Origin: Merdibacter sp965119685 | GTDB lineage: Bacteria; Bacillota_I; Bacilli_A; Erysipelotrichales; Erysipelotrichaceae | Assembly: GCA_965119685.1 (NCBI GenBank) | Contig: OZ221971.1 | Location: forward strand, 806,001-870,000 | Length of the DNA: 64,000 bases | Direction: 5' to 3' | In this document: one piece after another, positions 51,243 through 60,262 of the stretch | Layout: every line of letters starts with the position of its first letter | Position numbering within the stretch: the first letter of the stretch is position 1 | Notes under the pieces: generated by a model | The model's database searches: none | The model's input: only the letters and a program-made list of their open reading frames with translations | Told to the model about the DNA's origin: nothing | Position numbers and translations under genes: made by a program

Positions 51243-52556
51243 TTACTGCGGAAGGCAGTAGCGGGTGTTCTTTCCTTTGCCGTCTTGAATCAGCAGGCCG
51301 TTTTCTATCATTTTCTTTAACAAACGTCCGCATGATGATTGCCTGATACCAAGCAATATTTCAACTTCTTTTCTTGTAACAAACCCTTGTTCTTTTGTCA
51401 AAGCAATCACCTTTTCTTCGGGTGTATCTTTCTCTGTTTTGGCCTGTATTGGTTTTGCAGGTTCAGGCGTTGCGTTCAGGTTCGGGAGAATAATCTTAAA
51501 TGCATTGTCAGATGTTTCAATCTGTGGTATCATTCCTGTTCCTTCATATGCATCCATGATTTTTATAAGTCCCGTTCCATAAGCTTCTATCAGTTCCAAA
51601 CGGTAAAATACATTTGCAAGTTTTATGTTTCGGCAGACTGATATACCCATTGTTACATCCTTTAAAGTTACACCGCTTACTAAACCGCCAATAGAGGTAA
51701 ATTCCAGTCTGTCTGTGTAAAGACTGATGAAAGAGCTGGCCCGGAACGAGTATTCCCGGTGAACCAGAAGATTCAAAAGTGCCTCCCTTACTGCGGTTTC
51801 GGGATAATCCCGCCTGTCAATACGATACAGCTTCTCAAAGGTGGAATGCGTTTGATTGCGGAAATCGATAAAATCGTAAACTTCATCCATCTGTTGAAAT
51901 AAAGACCCGGTAAATTCTTTCCGATCCTTAAATTCGTTTTGATTTGTGCCCTGAAAAACAGCAACCTTAATTGTATGCACACACTGGTCTGAAAGTAGCA
52001 GCCCTAAGTTAGTATAGACACCATCCTGCGTTACCAATCCCAGTGTTTTCATCTGTGCAGGCCCAAACGTTACATGCCGTTTCTCAAATGTCTTTTCCGC
52101 AATTTCAAATGTTAAATTCTGCTCCAAAGACCGCATTTCCTCAAAACGGTCACCGTCTGTTTCTTTAATCATGCGCCGGATTGCTGTATTGGTAGCCGGA
52201 ACGGAAGAATATCCCTGACGGACGTAAACACCTTCCGGACGCAGACCTTTTTTTGCAATATAATATGGTCTTTCCGTTCCTTGCTGAATATCAACTGCAA
52301 CGATTTTCTTTCCGTCTACTATCAATGTTTCATAGTGGAGAAACATCGTCAAGTCCGGCTTGATGGAATCCCGAACCATATTGCTGATTTGCAGAGAGGC
52401 TTCGTCCGGATTATCCAATCCTGATACTGTTCCATCATCCTGAACGCCGATGTACAGCTTTCCGCCTTTGCCGTTTGCAAAAGCAATAATTTCTTTTTTT
52501 ATATCCTCCACCACGATTGCCTTTAGTTCAATCGTTTCACTTTCCTGAAAAATCAT
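51243..52556 (-). CDS. AlbA_2 (Schlafen-AlbA) domain regulator with HATPase-like and wHTH domains
   Basis: 437 residues. N-terminal AlbA_2 domain (about 1-125, ESETIELK, ANGKGGKLYIGVQDDG). A middle domain contains REALLNLLVHREYS, the HATPase_c_4-like region (about 190-350). A C-terminal winged helix (about 385-437) has TRKEVEILLGIRQSSCGRLL. Such proteins are putative DNA-binding, ATP-linked regulators often near toxin or stress genes. Start at 52556, with GGGAGG upstream. It may regulate itself through the repeat-rich promoter. Confidence 0.85.
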   Translation of the reverse strand: MIFQESETIELKAIVVEDIKKEIIAFANGKGGKLYIGVQDDGTVSGLDNPDEASLQISNMVRDSIKPDLTMFLHYETLIVDGKKIVAVDIQQGTERPYYIAKKGLRPEGVYVRQGYSSVPATNTAIRRMIKETDGDRFEEMRSLEQNLTFEIAEKTFEKRHVTFGPAQMKTLGLVTQDGVYTNLGLLLSDQCVHTIKVAVFQGTNQNEFKDRKEFTGSLFQQMDEVYDFIDFRNQTHSTFEKLYRIDRRDYPETAVREALLNLLVHREYSFRASSFISLYTDRLEFTSIGGLVSGVTLKDVTMGISVCRNIKLANVFYRLELIEAYGTGLIKIMDAYEGTGMIPQIETSDNAFKIILPNLNATPEPAKPIQAKTEKDTPEEKVIALTKEQGFVTRKEVEILLGIRQSSCGRLLKKMIENGLLIQDGKGKNTRYCLPQ

Positions 52557-52575
52557 TTGATCGCCTCCCGATTTT

Positions 52576-52638
52576 ATTCTAACCATATTCTACTCATTCT
52601 AACCATTCTTGTCAATAAAATGGTTAGAATGAGTAGAA
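52576..52638 (-). promoter_or_regulatory. AlbA_2 gene promoter embedded in a repeat-rich operator
   Basis: Minus-strand TTGACA (52610-52615), 17 bases, TAGAAT (52587-52592). A perfect 20-bp inverted repeat (52588-52607 and 52619-52638, loop 11) covers the spacer. ATTCTAACCAT occurs at 52576 and 52596, exactly 20 bp apart, and inverted at 52620. This is the layout expected for a repressor that covers the promoter. Confidence 0.8.
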
Positions 52639-52689
52639 CAAAATAAGAGACGACACAAATACTATATTCTTTCGATTCCTCTATGGTGG

Positions 52690-52720
52690 AGTGGCAGTCG
52701 CAAATTTTGCGGCTGCCACT
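52690..52720 (-). terminator. Hairpin after the sirtuin gene
   Basis: AGTGGCAGTCGC (52690-52701) pairs with GCGGCTGCCACT (52709-52720), 12 bp with one wobble. There is no T run on the minus strand, so termination may be weak. Confidence 0.55.
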
Positions 52721-52784
52721 TAGTACACACCGTGTATATTGAATGTACCCGCTCTAGACAAGGATATATTCTGCAAAAGTACTT

Positions 52785-53601
52785 TTATAAGCATTCCAGC
52801 ACTTCCCCAATATCCCCATCAATGCAGATTGAGCGCTCCTTTATCTCCCTTGGCGCCACCGCCTCCCCCTGATTCACACAGGCGTACACCGCTTTCGGAT
52901 TCTGGTAAGTCATCTTCCAGAAGGGATACTTAATAATGCCCGGGGTATTGGCGCCTACCCCCCAATTCCCAATAGAGGACGTGCATACCCTCATGGCAGA
53001 GGATAAAATCCTCATATCGACGGGCTGCTGTATGCCATCCCTCATCCTCCACAAAAGTGTGGTCTGCACGCAGATTCATCGACATGGGTGCGCCGCAGAT
53101 GGGGCAGTAAGGGATGAGGTCGCCGGGAATCTTCATATCTTTCTGCTCCCGTACCATTCTTTTTACGATGGCTTCATTGTCATAGGTCTTATTGTGACAG
53201 GGCTTAGAACACTGCCACAGGCCATAGTCGCCTTGTGTATAGAACAATTTATGCTTATCAAAGCCGGCTTTCTGAAAACAGTGGTCTACATTGGTTGTCA
53301 ACACAAAATAATCCTTGTTCTGTATCAATGCCAAAAGATTCTGGTAAACGGGATTGGGAGCATCCATATAGCGATTGATATCAATATATCTGCTCCAATA
53401 AGCCCAGTATTCCTCTAAAGTTTCAAAGGGGTAAAAACCGCCGGAATACATATCCTGAAAGCCGTATTTCCGAATAAAATCGCCGAAATAACGTTCAAAC
53501 CGCTTCCCTGCGTAAGTGAATCCGGCAGAAGCGGAAAGCCCGGAGCCTGCACCGATCACAACCGCATCCGCTGTATGGAGTTCCTGCCTGAGCCGTTCCA
53601 T
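52785..53601 (-). pseudogene. Class-M sirtuin (SirTM) gene frameshifted in a G6 tract
   Basis: A 271-residue protein if corrected. The Rossmann motif GAGSGLSASAGFTY is at about 16-29, NAD-site TTNVDH near 113-118, and the class-M TQGDYGLWQC replaces the classical catalytic His motif; Cys pairs CSKPC and CPIC would bind zinc. At 52958-52963 a run of six C on the plus strand (G6 on the coding strand) shifts the frame after YWELG. With five, it continues VGANTPGIIKY to ECL at 52785. The unshifted frame stops at 52930. Start at 53601, one base after the macrodomain gene. SirTM proteins ADP-ribosylate partner proteins. A sequencing error in the G tract is possible. Confidence 0.87.
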
Positions 53602-53602
53602 A

Positions 53603-54385
53603 TTATCGCAGCAGCCGTTTGTAGATTTCATAGTCACTGTCCTTAAAAACATTGAAAATCACCTCGATTTTATCTGGATTTTTCTGCCGCCATTCCCTGA
53701 CCGTCTGTATCGCAATCTTTGCGGCTAGCTCATTGGGGAAATGAAATTCACCGGTGGAAATACAACAAAAGGCAATACTTTTCAAACCATAAGCCGACGC
53801 TAGTTCCAGACAGGAAACATAACAGCCTGCTAACAGTTCCCGCTCTGTCTGGGTAACAGCTCCATGAATAATCGGGCCGACCGTATGCAGGACATAGCGG
53901 CTGGGGAGATTATACGCACTGGTTATTTTCGCCTTGCCGGTAGGTTCTTCTTTCTGATCGCTCATAATACGGGCGCACTCCAACCGAAGTTGAATGCCTG
54001 CGTACGTGTGAATCGCATTATCAATACAGCCGTGACAGGGAACAAAGCAACCTAGCATTTGGCTGTTTGCCGCGTTGACGATGGCATCTGCGGCAAGCGT
54101 AGTGATGTCTCCATTCCAAAGATAGATTCCCGGCTGTATTGGCGCTAGATCGTTGATGGACGTAATGCCCTTTTCTTCCAGACGGCTTTGCAGATAGGCG
54201 TCCTGTATTTGTAAAAATTCTTGGCTGATCGAAGCAGGCGGGCGTACATTCATTAAACTGCGCAGAAGCAGCCGTTTATCTGATAGCTTCGCAGGAATGT
54301 TGATCTTTTGATATTCCTTGCGCTCATTCAGCAAATAGCGAATGAGAAAATTCAATCGTTGTTCCTGTGTCATCAGCTGTGGCAT
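53603..54385 (-). CDS. Zinc-containing macrodomain ADP-ribosyl hydrolase
   Basis: 260 residues. An N-terminal helical extension (about 1-85) precedes a macrodomain with AIVNAANSQMLGCFVPCHGCIDNAIH (split over about 101-125), holding the zinc-binding Cys/His set, and CISTGEFHFP (about 208-217). Such Zn-macro enzymes remove ADP-ribose added by SirTM, and the pair is co-transcribed in many Firmicutes. The GcvH-L and LplA2 genes of the extended operon are not found here. GAGGAGA precedes the ATG. Confidence 0.9.
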   Translation of the reverse strand: MPQLMTQEQRLNFLIRYLLNERKEYQKINIPAKLSDKRLLLRSLMNVRPPASISQEFLQIQDAYLQSRLEEKGITSINDLAPIQPGIYLWNGDITTLAADAIVNAANSQMLGCFVPCHGCIDNAIHTYAGIQLRLECARIMSDQKEEPTGKAKITSAYNLPSRYVLHTVGPIIHGAVTQTERELLAGCYVSCLELASAYGLKSIAFCCISTGEFHFPNELAAKIAIQTVREWRQKNPDKIEVIFNVFKDSDYEIYKRLLR

Positions 54386-55273
54386 CGTTATCTTCTCCTC
54401 TCGGGTGTTCCCTAGCGGGCAGGGAAAGCAATTTTCTGCAATGCAAGCAGGATTTCTGCATGAATCACGCGGTGTTAGCGGGATGCCGGTGCATGCTTGA
54501 AAACCGGCGCTGTCCTATCATAGCTTAATACGTACTTATGAAATTGTATGATCGCTGCCGCTGACGTGCAATGACAAGCAGCTTGCAGCATCATGGTAAT
54601 ATGATGATCGTCATTTGTAAAGTACGCACTTTATCGTGCCATAGTTACCAAAAGGAAACGATCACAGGGAGATTTCCTGCGTAAATGGCGTTCATAGGGC
54701 GCTTGATGGAAAACCTGTAATTCATACACTGCAACAGAAAAAGAATACCTGCCGACGATAAATCCATGCATAAGAGTATTGCGAATGCGAAGAATGCGCT
54801 GAGAAAGGGAAGAGGGTAAGAGAATGCGCAATCGTCCGCTTTTATATAACAAAGCGGCGGGACTGCCTTTGATCGATGTCGGCAAGAGCACTATCGCATG
54901 CGATGGCGCATGGCACAGGGGATAAAGATGAAAAATGCAGAAAAAAACAGGGAACAGATGATTTGTTCCGCTGTTTTGATAATGACGGCCGCATCTATGC
55001 GGTCAAGTGGCTTCTTGGCAAATGTCTTGCCGGCTTTTAGCATACGCGCTTCATCCACTCACCGTGGGGAAGCTGTATCTTCTGTTGCTCACTGAGATTT
55101 CAACAACAGTGCTGCTTTGTTTGTTTCCTGCAAGCGTTTCATAAAAATCTAGGCGTCAGATGGTTTTTCGCCGGCCGCAGCCGACAATCATCGAGGGATG
55201 TGTCGTTTGCCCATGAGAGATCGGCAGATAGGTACAGTCAAAGCGATCGCTGTCCGCTGCCCGCCTGTGTGGA
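54386..55273. other. Long gene-poor stretch between macrodomain and SIS genes
   Basis: Short frames exist but none has a ribosome site or family likeness. A hairpin with T tails lies at 54941-54979. Repeated ATG-rich, non-coding looking sequence around 54880-54930 could be remains of decayed genes. Confidence 0.5.
54941..54979. terminator. Bidirectional-looking terminator in the gap
   Basis: AAAACAGGGAACA pairs with TGTTCCGCTGTTTT (a two-base bulge), with A and T runs outside. It may end the minus-strand SIS/PTS operon, about 300 bases after its last gene. Confidence 0.55.
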
Positions 55274-56347
55274 TCAATCGCCGGTTCGCGTGTGCATGCA
55301 GCTTGTGTAATCGTCATGGGCATAGCGGTTGGGGTCAAGCCCGTTCACCTCCGGGACAAATGCCGCGATGACTTGCAGTACGGCGGTGAGGGATAACAGC
55401 GAGGACGTTGCTGCAAAGTGCGGCAGAGACAGGATGTCGTCATCCGCTTTTTGTGTGCCCAGCGTGTCGATCATCACTACGGGTATGTTTGCCTCTTTGA
55501 GGTAGGCGTAAGTCGCCGTCATCTCTGTGGAGGACTCCTCGCTGAGAATCAAAATGACATGAGAGTCCTGCGTCAGCGATCGGTGCATGCCATGTGAGAA
55601 CTCCGTGCTGTTGCTGAACATCGCCGGAATGCACATCGTTTCCATCAGCTTCAGCATCCCCTCCATGGCACTGCCATAATGAGGGCCGTTGCCGATGACG
55701 TAGACACGAGACATTCCCCATCCATAATGCCGTTCTTGGCACCAGCGCTTCGCTCTCTCCTGCACCTGTGCCAGCGTCTCAATCTCCGCGGCCGCCTGTG
55801 TGAGAAAGCGTGTGTAGCGCTGCTCGTCGATTTGACCGGTGCGCCATGCAAGCGCATAGGCGAAATACAGCAGAAACAGCAGGGTTGCGCTGTACCCTTT
55901 GGTTTTCGCATTGCTGTTTTCCTCTTGGCAGGGGAGGACAAAGCCGTGATCTGCGGATGTGATGATCGGCGCATTCGCACTTGCACTGAGTGCCAGCGTC
56001 TGAAAACCTAGATCCTTCGCATGCTGCATCGCTTTCAGCACGCCGCTGCTGGTGCCGGTCTGTGAAATGCCTAACACATACGTGTTCGCTCTGTCCTCTG
56101 AATCGAGGGACTTTTCGTTATAGAGCAGCTCTCCGGGCGTATCGACATAGACGCGAATTTTGGCGACACCGGCAAGAAAGGGGGCACAGGCGCGGGCGGC
56201 GTTATAGGAACTGCCGTGGGCGGTGATGTAGAGTGCTTTCATGTGATGCAGGGCGTGCAGCTGTTGAGGAAGCGGCAGCTTGAGCAGGGCGGAAAGCACG
56301 GCGCTTTCTTCCTCCATGTACTGCCACATAATACTGTCAAACATCAT
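55274..56347 (-). CDS. SIS-domain sugar-phosphate isomerase/deglycase-like protein
   Basis: A 357-residue double-SIS protein. SIS1 has TAHGSSYNAARACAPF (about 43-58) and LGISQTGTSSGVL (about 92-104). SIS2 has VIGNGPHYGSAMEGMLKLME and the STEFSHG motif. GlmS-isomerase and FrlB/GfrF-type deglycases share this plan. The EF-x-HG pair and the neighbouring mannose-type PTS favour a role on an amino sugar or Amadori compound. GAGGTGA precedes the ATG. Last gene of the operon. Confidence 0.78.
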   Translation of the reverse strand: MMFDSIMWQYMEEESAVLSALLKLPLPQQLHALHHMKALYITAHGSSYNAARACAPFLAGVAKIRVYVDTPGELLYNEKSLDSEDRANTYVLGISQTGTSSGVLKAMQHAKDLGFQTLALSASANAPIITSADHGFVLPCQEENSNAKTKGYSATLLFLLYFAYALAWRTGQIDEQRYTRFLTQAAAEIETLAQVQERAKRWCQERHYGWGMSRVYVIGNGPHYGSAMEGMLKLMETMCIPAMFSNSTEFSHGMHRSLTQDSHVILILSEESSTEMTATYAYLKEANIPVVMIDTLGTQKADDDILSLPHFAATSSLLSLTAVLQVIAAFVPEVNGLDPNRYAHDDYTSCMHTRTGD

Positions 56348-56380
56348 TTCACCTCTTTTTTTGTCGTGAATAGAAGTTGT

Positions 56381-57250
56381 TCACGATCGAAGAACAGAAT
56401 TGTTTACTTGCTTTTCGTTATCTGCTTTTTGTTGATAACGATATTCTATGATGAGATTGGCGATCAAAGCGGTAATCATGAGCATCGCGCCTATCAGCGA
56501 GGTGGGAGAGAAGCGCTCTCCCAGAAAGAGGAATGCCCACAGCGGGGCCAAGAAGATCTCGCTCATACAGATGAGGTTGGCACTGAAAGCGGGAATGCGG
56601 ATGATACATTGGGCGAACAAAATGCCGGCAAGCGCCGTTTGGACAACGCCGGAGACACATAAGAGGACGCCCTCACGCCATGGGATGGACAGCTCTCTGG
56701 TGCATAGCAGATAGAGAAGCATCCCGCCGATGGACAATAGGTACTGTACCTTGATCGATGTGACGGGAATGGCCTGCGGCTTTGTATTGAGATAAAACTG
56801 CAGGCCGAAAAATGCGCCGGAAACGATGGCAAGCAGGTTGCCGGGCAGTGATCCGCTCGTAAAACCGTCTAAGAAAAAGACGCCCATTCCCAAAAACGCG
56901 ATGAGAAGAACGCCTCCTTGATAGGCGCGGGGCAGCCGACGCCGGTCGATCGCCTCATAGACGAGCACGAAGATCATCGAACTGTATTGCAGGATGATCG
57001 CATTGCCGACGCTTGTCAGCTGATTGGCAAGGGTAAAGGTGATGTGCATCAGAAACTGACAGACGCCGACCACGATGGCATAGCGGCTCCACTCTAACGG
57101 ACGCCGATAGTAAAAATGATTGATGATCAGGGCGATTAGTGCGGTTACGCCGCTGATGATGAAGGCGGATTGATGCATCCATTTGACGAACAGTCCGGAG
57201 GTGCTCCAGCACAGCGCGGTGAGAAAGGCAAACAGATAGCCCTTATTCAT
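56381..57250 (-). CDS. EamA/DMT-family membrane transporter
   Basis: A 289-residue protein with ten hydrophobic helices in two EamA repeats (TALCWSTSGLFVKW near the start; SEIFLAPLWAFLFLGE near 235-250). Possible export or uptake of a small metabolite linked to the pathway. Its ATG at 57250 overlaps the IIA gene by eight bases. Confidence 0.87.
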   Translation of the reverse strand: MNKGYLFAFLTALCWSTSGLFVKWMHQSAFIISGVTALIALIINHFYYRRPLEWSRYAIVVGVCQFLMHITFTLANQLTSVGNAIILQYSSMIFVLVYEAIDRRRLPRAYQGGVLLIAFLGMGVFFLDGFTSGSLPGNLLAIVSGAFFGLQFYLNTKPQAIPVTSIKVQYLLSIGGMLLYLLCTRELSIPWREGVLLCVSGVVQTALAGILFAQCIIRIPAFSANLICMSEIFLAPLWAFLFLGERFSPTSLIGAMLMITALIANLIIEYRYQQKADNEKQVNNSVLRS

Positions 57251-57671
57251 CAAAGGCGTCGTCCTCTTCGCTCTGCGGCGGCATGGAGAATAAGCCGATC
57301 TGTTCCTTGCCGGTCGTCACGGCCTGTGCAATCAGCTTGTCGATATCCTCTCCCATATTGCGCATGAGCGTCGTCTCCATCAGCATGCCTAAATTCACGC
57401 CGTAGACGACATGGATGCGCGCATCCTTCATCGCCTCCATAATCGCCGTGTTAAACGGGGAACCGCTGAGCAGATCACACATCACCAAGACATGCTCGAG
57501 CGCTTTGAAACGCTCCAGTGCCGCGGTGATATGCTCCTTGAGCTCCGTATTGGTCTCTCCCTTGGGAAAATCGACGGCGCAAAGGTCGTCCTGTTCACCC
57601 ATGATCAAAGTCAGGGCGCTTTGCAGACCGCTGGCAAAATGGCCGTGTCCGCATAAGAGTATTCCAATCAT
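57243..57671 (-). CDS. PTS IIA component, mannose family
   Basis: 142 residues. The phosphorylated His9 is in LLCGHGHFASG; DLLSGSPFNTA is the second family motif. A gap of 170 bases separates it from the upstream SIS gene, so it may have its own processing or ribosome control. AAGGAGG before the ATG. Confidence 0.93.
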   Translation of the reverse strand: MIGILLCGHGHFASGLQSALTLIMGEQDDLCAVDFPKGETNTELKEHITAALERFKALEHVLVMCDLLSGSPFNTAIMEAMKDARIHVVYGVNLGMLMETTLMRNMGEDIDKLIAQAVTTGKEQIGLFSMPPQSEEDDAFDE

Positions 57672-57840
57672 TTGTCATTCCTCCTTTCTGCTTGTCAATT
57701 TGCTGAAATGCTGTCGATCCTATGAACAGGTCTTTTTTTAGATGCCTGTATGGCACAGGTGATCGCACAATGCATGCACTCAAGAGGCATCGCCCTACAC
57801 CTGCGCCGGGCATCAAAGCCAAGGCGCGCATGGCGCACGC

Positions 57841-58926
57841 CTAGGACTGATAATGAGCGAGCGGGATCTCGAATGGATTGACGCCGGTGTCGATGCCGAT
57901 ATCCTTTGCCCCCTTGGCGGCGACAAACTGGAAAGGCACGGTGTACATGAGCGGCGCTAAGTATTTGTTGGCGTGGAAAGAGAACACCAGATCACGTGTA
58001 TCCTCTTGCTGTGTGAGGCAGGTGACGATGTGCACCCGATCGCTGTATGTGCGAAAAGCCTTGGCAAACATCTGCATGCGTTCATACTCCGCCTCTTCAG
58101 AGCCGATGATGAAAATGGTCTGCCGCTTGTTTAACGCCATGGTCGGTCCGTGCGCGTACTCCTCGATCTCATAGCCGATCGCCGGCAGCCGCAGCATTTC
58201 ACCGATCTTTAACTGCGCTTCCAACGCGGTGCCATAGTCGATGCCATAGCCCAAGATATAGATGCGGTCGCTGTTGACGATCGTCGCCTTGTTACGCTCA
58301 TACCAAGCTTCGCTCTCTTCTATCACCTGCGGGAAATGATCGATCAGCGCCTTTGTCTGCGTCAATGCCTGCGCATGCTCCTGCACGCTCATGGTGCCCC
58401 TTGCTTTGGCACAGGCGATCGCCCACAGATAGACGGAAAGCAAAGAGACGGTATAGCCTTTCGTCTCCGGCGGTGTCAGCTCATCCTGCACCAACAGCGG
58501 CAGCGTTGTGTCGACATGCTCGCTGATACGGCTGTGCAGATTGCCGCTGAGCGCCAGCGTCGGATAGCCGAGCTTGCGCGCATGTTCCATCGCCTCTACC
58601 GTGGAGATCGAGGTGCCGGACTGAGAGATGCCGACAAACAAGATCTCTTCTTTCTTTAAAGTATTCGACCAGTCCGCCTGCTCATATGCGCGAAAGACGG
58701 TAGGGTATTGCGCTTCTGCGGCGATATGAACGAGATGCTTGAAGTAATAAGCGGCGATCACAGAGACGTTATAGCTGGTACCGGAGCCGAAGAAGATGAT
58801 CTTTTGGATATTCTTCTTTTGAAAGATGCGCACAAAGGGATTGACAAATTCACTTTGGCGCTGAAAGACATCGGATAAGCGCTCCGGCTGTTCCTTGATA
58901 TATCCGATGACGGTTGGCTGATCCAT
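57841..58926 (-). CDS. SIS-domain sugar-phosphate deglycase/isomerase-like protein
   Basis: A 361-residue double-SIS protein. SIS1: FFGSGTSYNVSVIAA (about 45-59) and VGISQSGTSISTVEA (about 98-112). SIS2: ILGYGIDYGTALEAQLKIGE and EIEEYAHGP. C-terminus DTGVNPFEIP. The two SIS genes in one PTS operon recall the GfrE/GfrF pair. AAGGAGG precedes the ATG. Exact substrate unknown; a GlmS-like amino-sugar enzyme is the main alternative. Confidence 0.8.
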   Translation of the reverse strand: MDQPTVIGYIKEQPERLSDVFQRQSEFVNPFVRIFQKKNIQKIIFFGSGTSYNVSVIAAYYFKHLVHIAAEAQYPTVFRAYEQADWSNTLKKEEILFVGISQSGTSISTVEAMEHARKLGYPTLALSGNLHSRISEHVDTTLPLLVQDELTPPETKGYTVSLLSVYLWAIACAKARGTMSVQEHAQALTQTKALIDHFPQVIEESEAWYERNKATIVNSDRIYILGYGIDYGTALEAQLKIGEMLRLPAIGYEIEEYAHGPTMALNKRQTIFIIGSEEAEYERMQMFAKAFRTYSDRVHIVTCLTQQEDTRDLVFSFHANKYLAPLMYTVPFQFVAAKGAKDIGIDTGVNPFEIPLAHYQS

Positions 58927-58941
58927 GGTTTGTTACCTCCT

Positions 58942-59418
58942 TCACATGAAATGCTTGGTGATGTTCTCCATCGGCTTATTCGGGGCGATCTGATAATAGA
59001 TCGGAATGTCCTGCGCTGCCAGATAGGCGAACGCCTCATGCTCCTTGGGGGAGACATACGCGTTTTCCGCAACATGCTCTGCGCCCTCCTTGCTGGCAAG
59101 GTTGCCGACGGTCACATGATCGATGCGATAGCCCTTCTTTACCAGATCGGCTAAGGGCTGCGGACTCTGACATAAAATCATCACGCGGATGCCCTCGTCG
59201 ATCTTGCGCAGCAGCTTGTCGGCCGCTTTTTCCACGCTGAAGATGGACAGCTTGCAAGAAGGCGGACAGCCGAATTTTAAAGCGGTTTTGCGCGCATCGT
59301 CATGGACGATGTCGTCATCGATGATGAGGATGCGCTGAACGCTGAACTGCGGTACCCAATAACCGGAGACCTGACCGTGAATCAAGCGGTCGTCTACGCG
59401 GACTTCTACGATAGCCAT
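58942..59418 (-). CDS. PTS IIB component, mannose family
   Basis: 158 residues. VDDRLIHGQV places the phosphorylated histidine at His14. It lies 10 bases after IID in the same operon. Confidence 0.95.
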   Translation of the reverse strand: MAIVEVRVDDRLIHGQVSGYWVPQFSVQRILIIDDDIVHDDARKTALKFGCPPSCKLSIFSVEKAADKLLRKIDEGIRVMILCQSPQPLADLVKKGYRIDHVTVGNLASKEGAEHVAENAYVSPKEHEAFAYLAAQDIPIYYQIAPNKPMENITKHFM

Positions 59419-59428
59419 AAGTGACCTC

Positions 59429-60262
59429 CTATGCGATCAGGCCCAGCACGCCTAAAATGAAGCCGATCACGACGATGGCAACGATGGCGGTGATGACCTT
59501 GCCGCCCTTGCGCAGATAGGCAAAGACGCTCAGCGTTGTCACTAACGGCAGCAGGCATGGCAGGATCTGATCCAGATATTCCTGCAATACGATTTCCGTA
59601 CCGGAAAGGGTAAAGGTGAGCGGACAGCTGATCGGCGCCCATAAGGCGATCAGACATCCGACAGCGGCGACACCGACGATGCCGGCACAGTGTGTGAACA
59701 GCTGCATCTTACCGCTTTTCTCCATGTTGACCAACATCTGCGTACCGTTTTGATAGCCCCACTTCAAGCCGAAGTAACGCGTCAGAAAGTTTGGGATGTT
59801 GAAGACGATGAGCAATACAAACGGAGCGATCGGATTGCCCTGCTGCGCGAAGCCGACAGCCAACGCACAGGCGAGAATGCGGAAGATTCCCCAGAAGAAC
59901 GTATCGCCGATACCGGAAAGCGGACCCATGAGAGAGACCTTGACCGCGTTGATTGAGTTGACGTCAAAGTTTTTGTCCTTTTTGGCTAATTCCTCCATGG
60001 CAACGGCGATTCCCATAACAAACGGAGATGGGGCGACGGTCATGTTGAAGGCGACCATGTGACGATGACAGGCGGCCTTCATGCCCTCCTCATCATCCTT
60101 GTAGATCTTCTTTAACGCCGGCATGATCGAATACAGAAAGCCTAACGCCTCCATGCGCTCATAGTTCATGGAGCCAAGCAGCGTAAAGCTGCGCCAGTAG
60201 ATGCTGCGGAAATCCTTTTTCGTCAGATTGTTCTCTGCGCTGATGACATCTTGCTTACTCAT
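59429..60262 (-). CDS. PTS IID component, mannose family
   Basis: 277 residues. Conserved SLMGPLSGIGDTFFWG near residue 105-120 and C-terminal helices. The start overlaps the IIC stop by ATGA. Confidence 0.95.
   Translation of the reverse strand: MSKQDVISAENNLTKKDFRSIYWRSFTLLGSMNYERMEALGFLYSIMPALKKIYKDDEEGMKAACHRHMVAFNMTVAPSPFVMGIAVAMEELAKKDKNFDVNSINAVKVSLMGPLSGIGDTFFWGIFRILACALAVGFAQQGNPIAPFVLLIVFNIPNFLTRYFGLKWGYQNGTQMLVNMEKSGKMQLFTHCAGIVGVAAVGCLIALWAPISCPLTFTLSGTEIVLQEYLDQILPCLLPLVTTLSVFAYLRKGGKVITAIVAIVVIGFILGVLGLIA

Noticed and set aside
54631..54891. Minus-strand frame of 86 codons in the 54.4-55.3 kb gap
   Set aside because: No ribosome site, no recognisable pattern and atypical composition; I could not support it as a gene.
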